In this document: piece by piece, positions 1-9,186 of the stretch
How the letters are laid out: each line of letters begins with the position of its first letter
Position numbering within the stretch: position 1 is the stretch's first letter
Origin: Euborellia annulipes
Lineage: Eukaryota > Arthropoda > Insecta > Dermaptera > Anisolabididae
Assembly (NCBI GenBank): GCA_023213315.1
Contig: JAKCPI010027342.1
Coordinates: 1 to 64,000 of the forward strand
DNA length: 64,000 nucleotides
Direction of reading: 5' to 3'
Translations under genes and position numbers: made by a program
Notes under the pieces: model-generated
Seen by the model: the letters and a program-made list of their open reading frames with translations, nothing else
Databases searched by the model: none
Told to the model about the DNA's origin: nothing

Positions 1-134
1 CAATAAATAATTTTTTTATTTAATTCTAAGTCAATGTTCATCTTGATTATAGAAAAGCGTTTCCCAACCAATAGTTCTGTAAACATTTTAAAGAGTGGCA
101 CAAGCAAAAGAGACCCTAATTCAACATTTATATT

Positions 135-177
<43 letters not shown>

Positions 178-215
178 CAATTGATAAGCTTATTATTGAT
201 AAAAATAGGGTTATT
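1..215. other. AT-rich DNA with long poly-A tract
   Basis: No gene is seen. An A-tract of about 40 bases sits near 137-176 and is followed by AT-rich sequence that grades into the first repeat copy. The poly-A could be the tail of a retroposon on the + strand, but nothing recognisable as a SINE or LINE body precedes it. Confidence 0.5.
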
Positions 216-449
216 ACGATTTAGATTAAAATTCAAAAATCAATTATTTTTTAGATGCTCTTTAAAATGTATATTCTCATTTTGCCATTGAAATCTTCTG
301 AAGAAGACTTTACTCTTGTACTTCAGAGGAAAGAGTAAGAAAATGTTTCTATGGTAACAAAATATAAATATTTTCCCATACTTATAAATTTTACGCCTAC
401 TGTCGGAAACTAAATACATGTCGACACAAAAAATCTGGTGTGACAAGCA
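216..449 (+). mobile_element. Two-hairpin element, truncated copy
   Basis: This is the distal third of the ~670-bp two-hairpin family: the block ending in CGACACAAAAAATCTGGTGTG followed by the start of the B hairpin. It is cut abruptly at about 450, where the foldback-like element begins, so the second strand of the B hairpin is missing. The 5' half, with the A hairpin and the GT-rich microsatellite, is also absent. The short open frame across it is a repeat translation and not a gene. Confidence 0.85.
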
Positions 450-464
450 GTCATTAATAAAATT

Positions 465-1612
465 TAAAATGACGGTAAATAATTGTAAAATGGTATTCCA
501 GAACTCAGAAAGTTCAATTGGCACCACAAAGGGGGATTTCACTCCATCGCGAGGCTAAAAGAACATTCTGAGGTCCGGAATACCATTTTTTCAATTATTT
601 ACACCCTAGAGAAGCGTCATTTTAAATTTCAATAAAATTGAGTTAAAGATAAATTTTAGGAGGGACGTCCCCCTAGAGGACTAATTAAACTTTCTGAGGT
701 CCGGATATAAAATGACGGTAAATAATTGTAAAATAGTATTCCAGAAATCAGAAAGTACAATTGGCCCCGCCAGGGGGATTTCCCTCCATCGCGGGGCCAA
801 AAGAACATTCTGAGGTCCGAATACCATTTCTTCAATTATTTACAGCCCTATAGAAGCGTCATTTTAAATTTTATTAAAAGTGAGTGAAAGATTAAATTTT
901 AGGGGGGGGACATCCCCCTAGCGGGGCCAATAAAGCTCTGGAAAACCATTTTTCAATTATTTACATCCTAGAAATGCGTCATTTTAAATTTTTATTAAAA
1001 TTAAGTGAAAGATATATTTTAGGGGGGACGTCCTCCCTGGCGGGGCCAATAAAGCTCTGGAAAACCATTTTTCAATTATTTACACCCTAGAGAAGCGTAA
1101 TTTTAAATTTTATTAAAATCGAGTGAAAAATAAATTTTAGGGGGGACGTCCTCCCTGGCGGGGCCAATAAAGCTCTGGAAAACCATTTTTCAATTATTTA
1201 CACCCTAGAGAAGCGTAATTTTAAATTTTATTAAAATCGAGTGAAAAATAAATTTTAGGGGGGACGTCCTCCCTGGCGGGGCCAATAGAGCTCTGGAAAA
1301 CCATTTTTCAATTATTTATGCCCTAGAGAAGCGTCATTTTTAATTTTAATAAAATTGAGTGAAGATAAATTTTAAAGGGGACGTCCCCCCTGGCGGGGCC
1401 AATATAGCTGTGGAAAACCATTTTTCAATTATTTACGGCCTAGAGAAGCGTCATTTTAAATTTTATTTAAATTAAGTGAAAGATAAATTTTAGGGGGGGG
1501 GACGTCCCCCCTGGCAGGGCCAATAAAGCTCTGGAAAACCATTTTTCAATTATTTACGGCCTAGAGAAGCGTCATTTTAAATTTTATTAAAATCGAGTGA
1601 AAGATAAAAAAA
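465..1612. repeat. Left tandem array of ~118-bp units
   Basis: The repeated unit contains 'AGCTCTGGAAAACCA', an AATTATTTAC block, 'CTAGAGAAGCG' and a G-run/GACGTCC/C-run palindrome. The AGCTCTGG anchor recurs near 931, 1050, 1168, 1286, 1403 and 1524, giving a period of 117-121 bp. The first few hundred bases (465-900) hold more divergent units arranged head-to-head, so that stretch is itself roughly palindromic. Homogeneity of the inner units suggests recent unequal exchange. Confidence 0.85.
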
Positions 1613-2006
1613 AAAAATAATAATTTTACGGGGGCGGGGGGTTAGTTAGGAAAAAACTTTTTCGAATTTTAGGGGGAGGAAGAGTTTTAATTTTCATTTT
1701 AAAGAATTGATTAATATACATTATTTTTCGTAAAGCGAGTTAAAACCTGTTACCCTGAGAGATTTGTGAACCTCTAATAAGGGAGTTTCCTACCCCTAAT
1801 TGGATATCATGATAGCCTAAAATCTCCCCCGGAAAATTCTCTACCCATTAAAAAAAACTCCATGAAAATCGATCCAGTAGTTTCGGAGTCACTGCTTTAC
1901 AACTAGACTTTGGCTTTCTAAATAATAGTAAGTATAGATTTTATTATTATAATACTAAAAAAACAAAAGTAAATGAAAATATTAATTGAAATTATTGAAA
2001 AGTCTA

Positions 2007-3154
2007 ATTTATAAGAGTAAATTATATGCTGGCGCTATCTATTTGTAGAAAATTCAAACAAATTCAAATTTATTGTCTTTTAAAAAATACAATGCTGCCA
2101 TCTTTTATGAAAAATATATACTAAGGATTATTAGAAATAGGTTCGTTTATATTCGGAGCATTTCGGAAATATTCGGGTAGGTGGCGACCGCCGAATCCAT
2201 TTATAAAGAAGGATATATTCTGGGATTAATTAGTATCTCACCGACTGCCGGTGAGTGATTTTAAGTGGGGGTATATCACTTTTGTATCAATTATTTTTCA
2301 TTAAAAAAAAAAATTCTTAGCTTTTAATAGGGAACAGGAATTCTATAATTATTATAAATACATGATATTATTTTCATTTTGAATGAATCATTGAATCTTA
2401 ATAGGGAATTGGAGGTCTTTGATTGCTATGGGAGCATGAATTGTATGAGGAGATGTTGCTTCGTTGACGGACAGCATCCCACCCACCATCCCAATTTAGA
2501 TACTTTTCTTATATAGAGATTTAATTACCCGAAGCAATCGTCGCCACATACCGAAAATACCCGAAGACTTCCGATGAATTAAACATCCGGAAGTCTTCGG
2601 GTATTTTCGGTATGTGGCGACGATTGCTTCGGGTAATTAAATCTCTATATAAGAAAAGTATCTAAATTGGGATGGTGGGTGGGATGCTGTCCGTCAACGA
2701 AGCAACATCTCCTCATACAATTCATGCTCCCATAGCAATCAAAGACCTCCAATTCCCTATTAAGATTCAATGATTCATTCAAAATGAAAATAATATCATG
2801 TATTTATAATAATTATAGAATTCCTGTTCCCTATTAAAAGCTAAGAATTTTTTTTTTTAATGAAAAATAATTGATACAAAAGTGATATACCCCCACTTAA
2901 AATCACTCACCGGCAGTCGGTGAGATACTAATTAATCCCAGAATATATCCTTCTTTATAAATGGATTCGGCGGTCGCCACCTACCCGAATATTTCCGAAA
3001 TGCTCCGAATATAAACGAACCTATTTCTAATAATCCTTAGTATATATTTTTCATAAAAGATGGCAGCATTGTATTTTTTAAAAGACAATAAATTTGAATT
3101 TGTTTGAATTTTCTACAAATAGATAGCGCCAGCATATAATTTACTCTTATAAAT
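2007..3154. repeat. Near-perfect palindrome, 567-bp arms
   Basis: The left arm (2007-2573) is repeated as its reverse complement at 2588-3154 around a 14-bp spacer. I compared the arms by eye and saw no substitution or indel, and the symmetry centre computed from both extremities and from the innermost bases agrees at 2580.5. The surrounding older inverted repeat has visible divergence, so this palindrome is younger or is maintained by conversion. It carries no open frame of note. A cruciform-forming locus or an assembly artefact are both possible. Confidence 0.9.
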
Positions 3155-3158
3155 CAAG

Positions 3159-3176
3159 AGTCGCGGGAGCGACTCG
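3159..3176. repeat. GC-rich 7-bp stem, 4-base loop hairpin
   Basis: GAGTCGCGGGAGCGACTC forms a perfect 7-bp stem with a GGGA loop. It sits directly outside the right arm of the large palindrome, in otherwise AT-rich DNA. Its function is unknown. Confidence 0.7.
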
Positions 3177-3934
3177 TCGCCGAGCATGTGAAAAGCAAAA
3201 GAAAGCAAAGAAACTCTTAATACTACCATTTAGTTGACATTCCAATAGATGTCAATGGCCCATTGCATTTAGATGGACTAGTCGTCCCTAGACTATATTA
3301 TCAAGAATGATTTTAAATCCTTAATAAAAGATAGGGACGTGAAAAAATTTTTTTGAGAAACTTTTCTCTTTCTGGGCGAATATCTCAAAAAGGTTTTAAG
3401 ATATCGGAGCCAAATTTTTTTTATATTAAACTAGAATAAATAAGGATTATTTTGAGCACGAATTCAAAAAAAAAATTCCAGTGCCAAAAAGAATGGCAGA
3501 GGCTCAAAGTTGAGATTTTGCCGATTTCGGAAGGTCAAAAGTTAGTCTCTTATTTTTCCTTTTTTTTCTTTTTTTCTTTTTTTTCTTTTTTTTCATTCTT
3601 TTCTTCAATTTTCAAATTTTTAGACAAAGCTACAGGTTTCCCTGCTGGACCGATTTGGATGAAATTTAAAATACAAATAGATACTATCAAAAACCCGATA
3701 CCTTTGATATAAAATTTCATTTTGGATCAAAAGTGACTTTTTGAGAGGTATTCAAAATTTCAAATTTGTCCTATCTTTAACATGGCGAAAAGACAATTCT
3801 AACTATTTTGCTCCCTGATGACGTCATCTAGGAACATATATATTATTATTAGTAATTTTCATCCCTAATGGAACAAAAATTTTTTAGGATAGATCCATTC
3901 AGATAGAAATAGATTAACGTGATAAGAAGGAGTG
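3177..3934. other. Foldback-like element interior, non-coding
   Basis: No supported gene. The stretch has a pyrimidine-rich T/C tract (about 3556-3610) and a palindromic CRE-like TGACGTCA near 3819. The 86-codon frame here is driven by the T/C tract and resembles no protein. A similar GATGACGTCAT context recurs near 51236. Confidence 0.5.
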
Positions 3935-4522
3935 CTACCAACATAACAAAAATAAAAAAGCTAAAATTTTATAAAATTTGGTGAAATCCTATGTTTATCG
4001 TTTCGAATGAATACCAAACGATGTATTTACATTCTACCAACATAACAAAAATAAAAAACCTAAAATTTTATAAAATTTGGTGAAATCCTATGTTTATCGT
4101 TTTGAATGGATACCAAACGATGTATTTACATTCTACCAACATAACAAAAATAAAAAACCTAAAATTTTATAAAATTTGGTGAAATCCTATGTTTATCGTT
4201 TCGAATGGATGCCAATCGATGTATTTACATTCTACCAACATAACAAAAATAAAAAACCTAAAATTTTATAAAATTTGGTGAAATCCTATGTTTATCGTTT
4301 TGAATGGATGCCAAACGATGTATTTACATTCTACCAACATAACAAAAATAAAAAACCTAAAATTTTATAAAATTTGGTGAAATCCTATGTTTATCGTTTC
4401 GAATGGATGCCAAACGATGTATTTACACTCTACCAACATAACAAAAATAAAAAACCTAAAATTTTATAAAATTTGGTGAAATCCTATGTTTATCGTTTTG
4501 AATGGATACCAAACGATGTATT
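3935..4522 (+). repeat. 99-bp tandem satellite, ~6 units
   Basis: The anchor CTACCAACATAACAAAAAT recurs at 3935, 4034, 4133, 4232, 4331 and 4430, exactly 99 bp apart. Units differ by only a few point changes. Each holds a small inverted motif (ATCGTTT ... AAACGAT). There are no unique spacers between the repeats, so this is a minisatellite and not a CRISPR array. Confidence 0.95.
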
Positions 4523-4642
4523 AATTTTTTTCTGTTTGGAATGCATATTAAAAGATCTATTCATGGGATAACTTAATATTTAATAAACAAAAATTATTAA
4601 ATAAAATTTAAATGTAATATTTCACAAAAAGAAGTGAAATCT

Positions 4643-4917
4643 CAGCCAAAAACATCGGAGATGCAAAAAGGGGCGCCTCGCATTATTTTTGCCCAGCGTC
4701 GAGGTGAAATCAAAAAAATGCGCCTCGCTTTTCTGATTTATATAAAAGCGAGGATATATGAAACAAATAAAATTCTGTAGGGGTTTTATTTAAGTGAAAA
4801 TATTTCCTTGCTTTTATATAAATCAGAAAAGCGAGGCGCATTTTTTTGATTTCACCTCGACGCTGGGCAAAAATAATGCGAGGCGCTCCCTTTTTGCATC
4901 TCCGATGTTTTTGGCTG
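4643..4917. repeat. Internal inverted repeat, ~111-bp arms
   Basis: The arm 4643-4753 is nearly identical to the reverse complement of 4806-4917, with a ~50-bp AT-rich loop. The arms contain repeated GCGAGGCGC/GCGCCTCGC motifs, which stand out as GC-rich islands. The repeat lies just inside the right arm of the foldback-like element. The 76-codon minus-strand frame here follows from the palindrome and is not credited as a gene. Confidence 0.85.
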
Positions 4918-5324
4918 ATTAGACTTTTCAATAATTTCAATTAATATTTTCATTTACTTTTGTTTTTTTAGTATTATAATAATAAAATCTATACTTACTA
5001 TTATTTAGAAAGCCAAAGTCTAGTTGTAAAGCAGTGACTCCGAAACTACTGGATCGATTTTCATGGAGTTTTTTTTAATGGGTAGAGAATTTTCCGGGGG
5101 AGATTTTAGGCTATCATGATATCCAATTAGGGGTAGGAAACTCCCCTTATTAGAGGTTCACAAATCTCTCAGGATAACAGGTTTTAACTCGCTTTACGAA
5201 AAATAATGTATATTAATCAATTCTTTAAAATGAAAATTAAAACTCTTCCTCCCCCTAAAATTCGAAAAAGTTTTTTCCTAACTATACCCCCGCCCCCGTA
5301 AAATTATTATTTTTTTTTTTTTAT

Positions 5325-5724
5325 TTTTCACTCAATTTTATTAAAATTTAAAATGAAGCTTCTCTAGGGGGTAAATAATTGAAAAATGGTTTTCCCGAGC
5401 TATATTGGCCCCACCAGGGGGGGGGGGACGTCCCCCTAAGAAAATTTATTTTTCACTCAATTTTATTAAAATGTAAAATGACGCTTCTCTAGGGGCTAAA
5501 TAATTGAAAAAATGTTATTTCAGAGCTATTGTCTATATTGGCTCCGCCGAGGGGGGACGTCCCCCCTAAAATTTATCTTTCACTCAATTTTAATAAAATC
5601 TAAAATTACGCTTCTCTAGGGTGTAAATAATTGATTCTAGACCTCAGAAAGTTCTATCAGTCCTATTCTTCCTACCCCCCCCCCTCTAAAATTTATTTTT
5701 CACTCGATTTTCTTATTTCATATT
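5325..5724. repeat. Right tandem array, inverted ~118-bp units
   Basis: About three units of the left-end array occur here in the opposite orientation, carrying GCTTCTCTAGGG, TAAATAATTGA and C/G-run blocks. This closes the foldback-like element. Confidence 0.8.
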
Positions 5725-5725
5725 T

Positions 5726-6396
5726 TACTTTCTCTTACCTATGTATATATGTAATATATATATAGAGAGAAAGTATTGGATTCATGTCAAAAATTCGATG
5801 TCGAGATTTTGATGGATCTTCACGTTTTGAGGTCCCCTGAATCCAAAAAAGTGGTTTTCCCGACATGTTCTGTCTGTGTGTGTGTGTGTGTGGGTGGGTG
5901 TGTCTGTGTTCAATTTTAAGCATGAAGGAATTGAGCTACGAGGTTGAAATTTTATATTTAAGTTAAACACCCTCCGGGACCGGAAAAATGAGCTTTAAAT
6001 CGAAATCGGCCAAAGAGTACTAGTACTTTACTGATGTACTTTTTCAGTTTTTTTCGATTTTCTCAAAATTTGCTCCAACGATTTTTTTTTAAATTCAAAA
6101 ATCAATTATTTTTTAGATTCTCTTTAAAATGTATATTCTCATTTTGCAATTGAAATCTTCTGAAGACCACTTTACTCTTGTATTTCATAGGGAAGATAGG
6201 AGAAATGGTTGCCATGGTAACAAAATATAAATATTTTCCCATGCTTATAAATTTTACATCTGAATTCATATGTTCCGTACTGTCGGGAACTAAATATATG
6301 TCGACACAAAAAATCTGGTGTGACAAGCACAGTACACAACTTTCGATTACCGAAGGTAAGAGAAAGTTGTGTGCTGTGCGCCAGTCACACCAGATT
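5726..6396 (+). mobile_element. Two-hairpin element, full-length copy A
   Basis: The copy starts with hairpin A, an ACTTTCTCTTACC...TATATA...GAGAGAAAGT palindrome. A body with a (TG)n microsatellite and a conserved TACTAGTACTTTACTGATG block follows. It ends in hairpin B, whose outer stem is AATCTGGTGTGAC/GTCACACCAGATT around an inner AACTTTC/GAAAGTT stem. About 670 bp. It encodes no protein: overlapping open frames on both strands are repeat translations. It lies directly against the right end of the foldback-like element. Confidence 0.9.
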
Positions 6397-6771
6397 TTTT
6401 ATATTATGGTTCAAAATTAATTACAATACATTTTTCTGGACAACTCTTAGTCATATCTCGAGACGCGGCCCGCCAGGGCCTAACGGGGTAAGGTTGCCGA
6501 AGGCACCGCCGTCAGTGTTATATAAAAGACTAGAAATTATTTTAATTCCAAGTTTTTCCCCAATAACCACATAAACAACAATACCTATTAAACAATAGGA
6601 GGTCACTTTTAGGGGTGGTTAAATTAAATAGGCCCTGGAAATGGTGTAGTGGCGCATTTTTTTACTTTCTTTTACCCTATATTTATGCGTACGGACAGCC
6701 GGACACCGGAATCTCTGCTTAAGCTCTCTTCCTTAGTACTCCGTACAGTAAGAGCAAAATGAAAATTTTTT
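6397..6771. other. Spacer between repeats
   Basis: AT-rich spacer with a short GC-richer patch near 6465-6515. A fragment around 6645-6660 resembles a tRNA A box (ATGGTGTAGTGGCGC) but has no matching B box. No gene is seen. Confidence 0.4.
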
Positions 6772-6783
6772 ATTACTTTCTCT

Positions 6784-7631
6784 TTTTATTATTATTATTA
6801 TTTAAAATTCCTATCGGGATTCTCGTTTATTTACCCGAGGTGCTTTCGTGCACGAAGACACACACCTCAAACCCAACCGGCCTCTGGCCGTAGCCATCTA
6901 CCGGCACCCCGTGAAGTTACATCATTTCCTATCTCTAGCTCCTCCTCCTACTTTCGTCTCTAGCTAGTGAACTAATCCTTATTTCTGGTTCCAACCGGCT
7001 CCTTATATCCAACCTCTTCTATGCTATGGAGGATGTCCTAGTTGAGGAGGGACTCCCTCTGCACCGGCGTGTAGCCTGCTCCTTTCGAAGAATGCATCAC
7101 TGAGAGGGCCTCTTTACGTCCCTTCCACAGGACGGGATGTCACAGCAACTCCTTCTCCTCGTAGAGTTTTTTTTTGTTTTTTTTTTTTTTTAAACATTCA
7201 CACTTTTTTCTCATTCGCACTCACATTCACACACACATTCATACAGTCTTTTCGGCAACTTAGGCCATTTAAGACTTTAGACGATAACCGTTGTAGAGAA
7301 TATATCTATTGTGGGGTCAGGCATTTCTATTTAAGCCATCTGGTATCCAAATGGCTTAAATAAAATCATCGGACTGCCTGGGTCCGAACCCGCGACGTTT
7401 GGTATAGGAGGTAGGCGTGCTACTTACTACGCCAAACCCGGGGGCTCCTCGTAGAGTTGCCTGGGGGCTATTGTGGTAAGATCCTATATTCCAATCCAGG
7501 GCTTGCTTGAGGATTCGTTTACATTAAATAAATATTTTTATTTAATGAGAAATCCCGCACGCCAAGGATTTGAACAGGGATCCTCTTTGCAGAAGCTGAC
7601 ACCCTAGCTCACTACACCAGCGAGCCCCCCC
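6784..7631 (-). mobile_element. tRNA-headed retroposon, 848 bp, with 12-bp TSD
   Basis: On the minus strand a tRNA-like head has an A-box-like TGGTGTAGTGAGCTAGGGTG and a B-box-like GTTCAAATCC (about 7552-7627). A GC-richer body of about 700 bp follows and ends in an (AAT)n tail. ATTACTTTCTCT flanks it on both sides (6772-6783 and 7632-7643), consistent with target-primed reverse transcription. It is interrupted by a SINE at 7169-7444, so about 560 bp belongs to the element itself. No long frame survives. It is best called a long SINE or SINE-LINE chimera. Confidence 0.7.
7169..7444 (-). mobile_element. tRNA-derived SINE-1, near full length
   Basis: Minus strand: a tRNA-related head with B box GGTTCGGACCC, a CAGTCCGATGATTTTATTTAAGCC-like body and a mirrored CCATTTGG/CCAAATGG motif. 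A GTGTGTGAATG-rich 3' end and an A-tail complete it. It is flanked by a perfect 14-bp duplication CTCCTCGTAGAGTT (7155-7168 and 7445-7458). It inserted into the 848-bp retroposon and is therefore younger. Confidence 0.9.
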
Positions 7632-7664
7632 ATTACTTTCTCTATATATATATATATCAATATG

Positions 7665-7832
7665 TATAGATGGCTTAAATAGAAATGCCTGAACCCCCAA
7701 TAGATAATATATATTACAACGGTTATCGTCAAAGTCTTGAATGGCCTAAGTTGCCGAAAAGACTGTGTGAATGTGTGTGTGAGTGTGAGTGCGAATGAGA
7801 AAAAAAGTGTGAATGTTAAAAAAAAAAAACTT
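7665..7832 (+). mobile_element. SINE-1, 5'-truncated
   Basis: The 3' two-thirds of SINE-1 (ATGGCTTAAATAGAAATGCC onward through TTGCCGAAAAGACTGTGTG) ends in an A-tail. The tRNA head is missing. Confidence 0.85.
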
Positions 7833-7873
7833 TATACTAGTGATGAGAAGTGGCTGTAGACTTTGAATTGGAT

Positions 7874-8000
7874 ACGTTTCGGTCGTAAGTCACGACCTTC
7901 CTCAGGACGATTAATTGTTAGAATACTAGGTTGATACTGTCAACCTAGTATTCTAACAATTAATCGTCCTGAGGAAGGTCGTGACTTGCGACCGAAACGT
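7874..8000. repeat. Perfectly centred hairpin carrying hammerhead-like sequences
   Basis: Arms of about 60 bp pair around a 5-base loop (TACTG, 7935-7939). The right arm contains a convincing hammerhead core on the + strand (7958-8012). The left arm contains its mirror copy on the minus strand, in which the cleavage triplet is GTA and the flank no longer pairs. Confidence 0.8.
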
Positions 8001-8012
8001 CGACGATTAATT
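7958..8012 (+). ncRNA. Hammerhead ribozyme motif (strong)
   Basis: Visible in order: stem I 5' strand AATTAATCGTC (7958-7968), core CTGAGGA, stem II GGTCG/CGACC with a 7-base loop, GAAAC, cleavage triplet GTC (7999-8001), then stem I 3' strand GACGATTAATT (8002-8012). All 11 stem I pairs and 5 stem II pairs are Watson-Crick and the invariant core bases match. Stem III would be minimal; the ACGT at that point is self-complementary, so a dimer could supply it. Minimal stem III hammerheads are known from Penelope-like elements. Activity is inferred, not shown. Confidence 0.7.
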
Positions 8013-8238
8013 AATTAAATAAGTTTTTTTTATTTAATTTCCTTGGCTGCAAAGTCTCCTATATCCAAAAAAAAAACTTTATTGTTGATTTTCTCAAAAC
8101 TCGATGTTTGGTCTTTGACACACCATTGCATAACAGGGTCCATATATAACCACTGGGTTAAACCCCACATGTCATTGTTGCGAAGCCAATGACTGATTTC
8201 AACCATTTAAATTGCTATTATTAAATTTTTTTTTTTTT

Positions 8239-8926
8239 AATCTGGTGTGACTAGGCCGCACACAACTTTCTCTTACCTTCGGTAATCGAAAGTTGTGTTC
8301 TGTGCTGTCACACCAGATTTTTCGTGTCGACAATATTTAGTACCCGACAGTAGGCCCTACGGAACAATTTTATTCACTATGTAAAATTTATAAGTATGGG
8401 AAAATATTTATATTTTGTTACCAGGGGAACCATTTCTTCTATCTTTTCTATGAAATACAAGAGTAAAGTGGTCTTCAGAAGATTTCAATCGCAAAATGAG
8501 AATATACATTTTAAAGAGCATCTAAAAAATAATTGATTTATGCATTTAAAAAAAAATCGTTGGAGCAAATTTTGAGAAAATCGAAAAAAACTGAAAAAGT
8601 GCATCAGTAAAGTACTAGTACTCTTTGGCTGATTTTGTTCAAAAGCTTCGTGTCACGTCCCATGGGGGTGCCTAACTTAAATATAAAATTTCAACCTTCT
8701 AGCTCTTTTCGTTATTGAGATATTTTGTTCACAGCACACACACAGACACACAGACACACGGACACACAGACACACAGACACACAGACAGACCATGTCGCG
8801 AAAACCACTTTTTTGGATTCAGGGGACCTCAAAACGTGAAGATCCATCAAAATCTCGACATCGAATTTTTGACATGAATCCAATACTTTCTCTCTATATA
8901 TTTCATATATAGGGTAAGAGAAAGTA
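8239..8926 (-). mobile_element. Two-hairpin element, full-length copy B
   Basis: Full copy in reverse orientation: the B hairpin (AATCTGGTGTGAC...) is first and the A hairpin (TACTTTCTC...GGTAAGAGAAAGTA) last. The microsatellite is a (CACACAGA)n tract near 8730-8790. It ends right where a SINE-1 tail begins. Confidence 0.9.
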
Positions 8927-8927
8927 A

Positions 8928-9174
8928 AAACATTCACACTTTTTTCTCACTCACATCACACACACATTCATACAGTCTTTTCGGCAACTTAGGCCATTTA
9001 AGACTTTGACGATAACCGTTGTAATATATATTATCTATTGTGGGTTCAGGCATTTCTATTTAAGCCATCTGGTATCCAAATGGCTTAAATAAAATCATTG
9101 GACTGCCTGGGTCCGAACCCGCGACGTTTGGTATAGGAGGTAGGCACGCTACCTACTATGCCACACCCGGGGGC
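8928..9174 (-). mobile_element. tRNA-derived SINE-1, near full length
   Basis: Minus-strand SINE-1 with B box GGTTCGGACCC, A-box region GTAGGTAGCGTGCC and the GTGTGTG-rich tail end. It is bounded on the left by the A hairpin of copy B and on the right by the target duplication of another SINE. Confidence 0.85.
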
Positions 9175-9186
9175 GTTATTATTAAA

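Larger units (their letters stand above)
451..5724. mobile_element. Foldback-like composite element with tandem-repeat inverted ends
   Basis: The left end (451-1612) is a tandem array of ~118-bp units. The right end (about 5325-5724) is the same unit in inverted orientation. Inside the arrays, 1620-2008 is repeated inverted at about 4918-5320 with scattered differences. Long inverted ends built of tandem sub-repeats are the hallmark of foldback (FB) and Galileo-type elements, known best from Drosophila. No transposase reading frame remains in the 2.9-kb middle, so this would be a non-autonomous or decayed copy. No target duplication was found: the left junction cuts a two-hairpin element and the right one abuts another. 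Assignment to a superfamily is inference; the inverted tandem architecture is directly visible. Confidence 0.7.

Noticed and set aside
3935..4522. CRISPR-like regular spacing
   Set aside because: The entire 99-bp period is repeated with no unique spacers, so it is a tandem satellite.
5726..6396. Two-hairpin family as a Helitron
   Set aside because: No consistent 5' TC or 3' CTRR end was found, and both ends carry hairpins. A Helitron relative is not excluded but is not supported.
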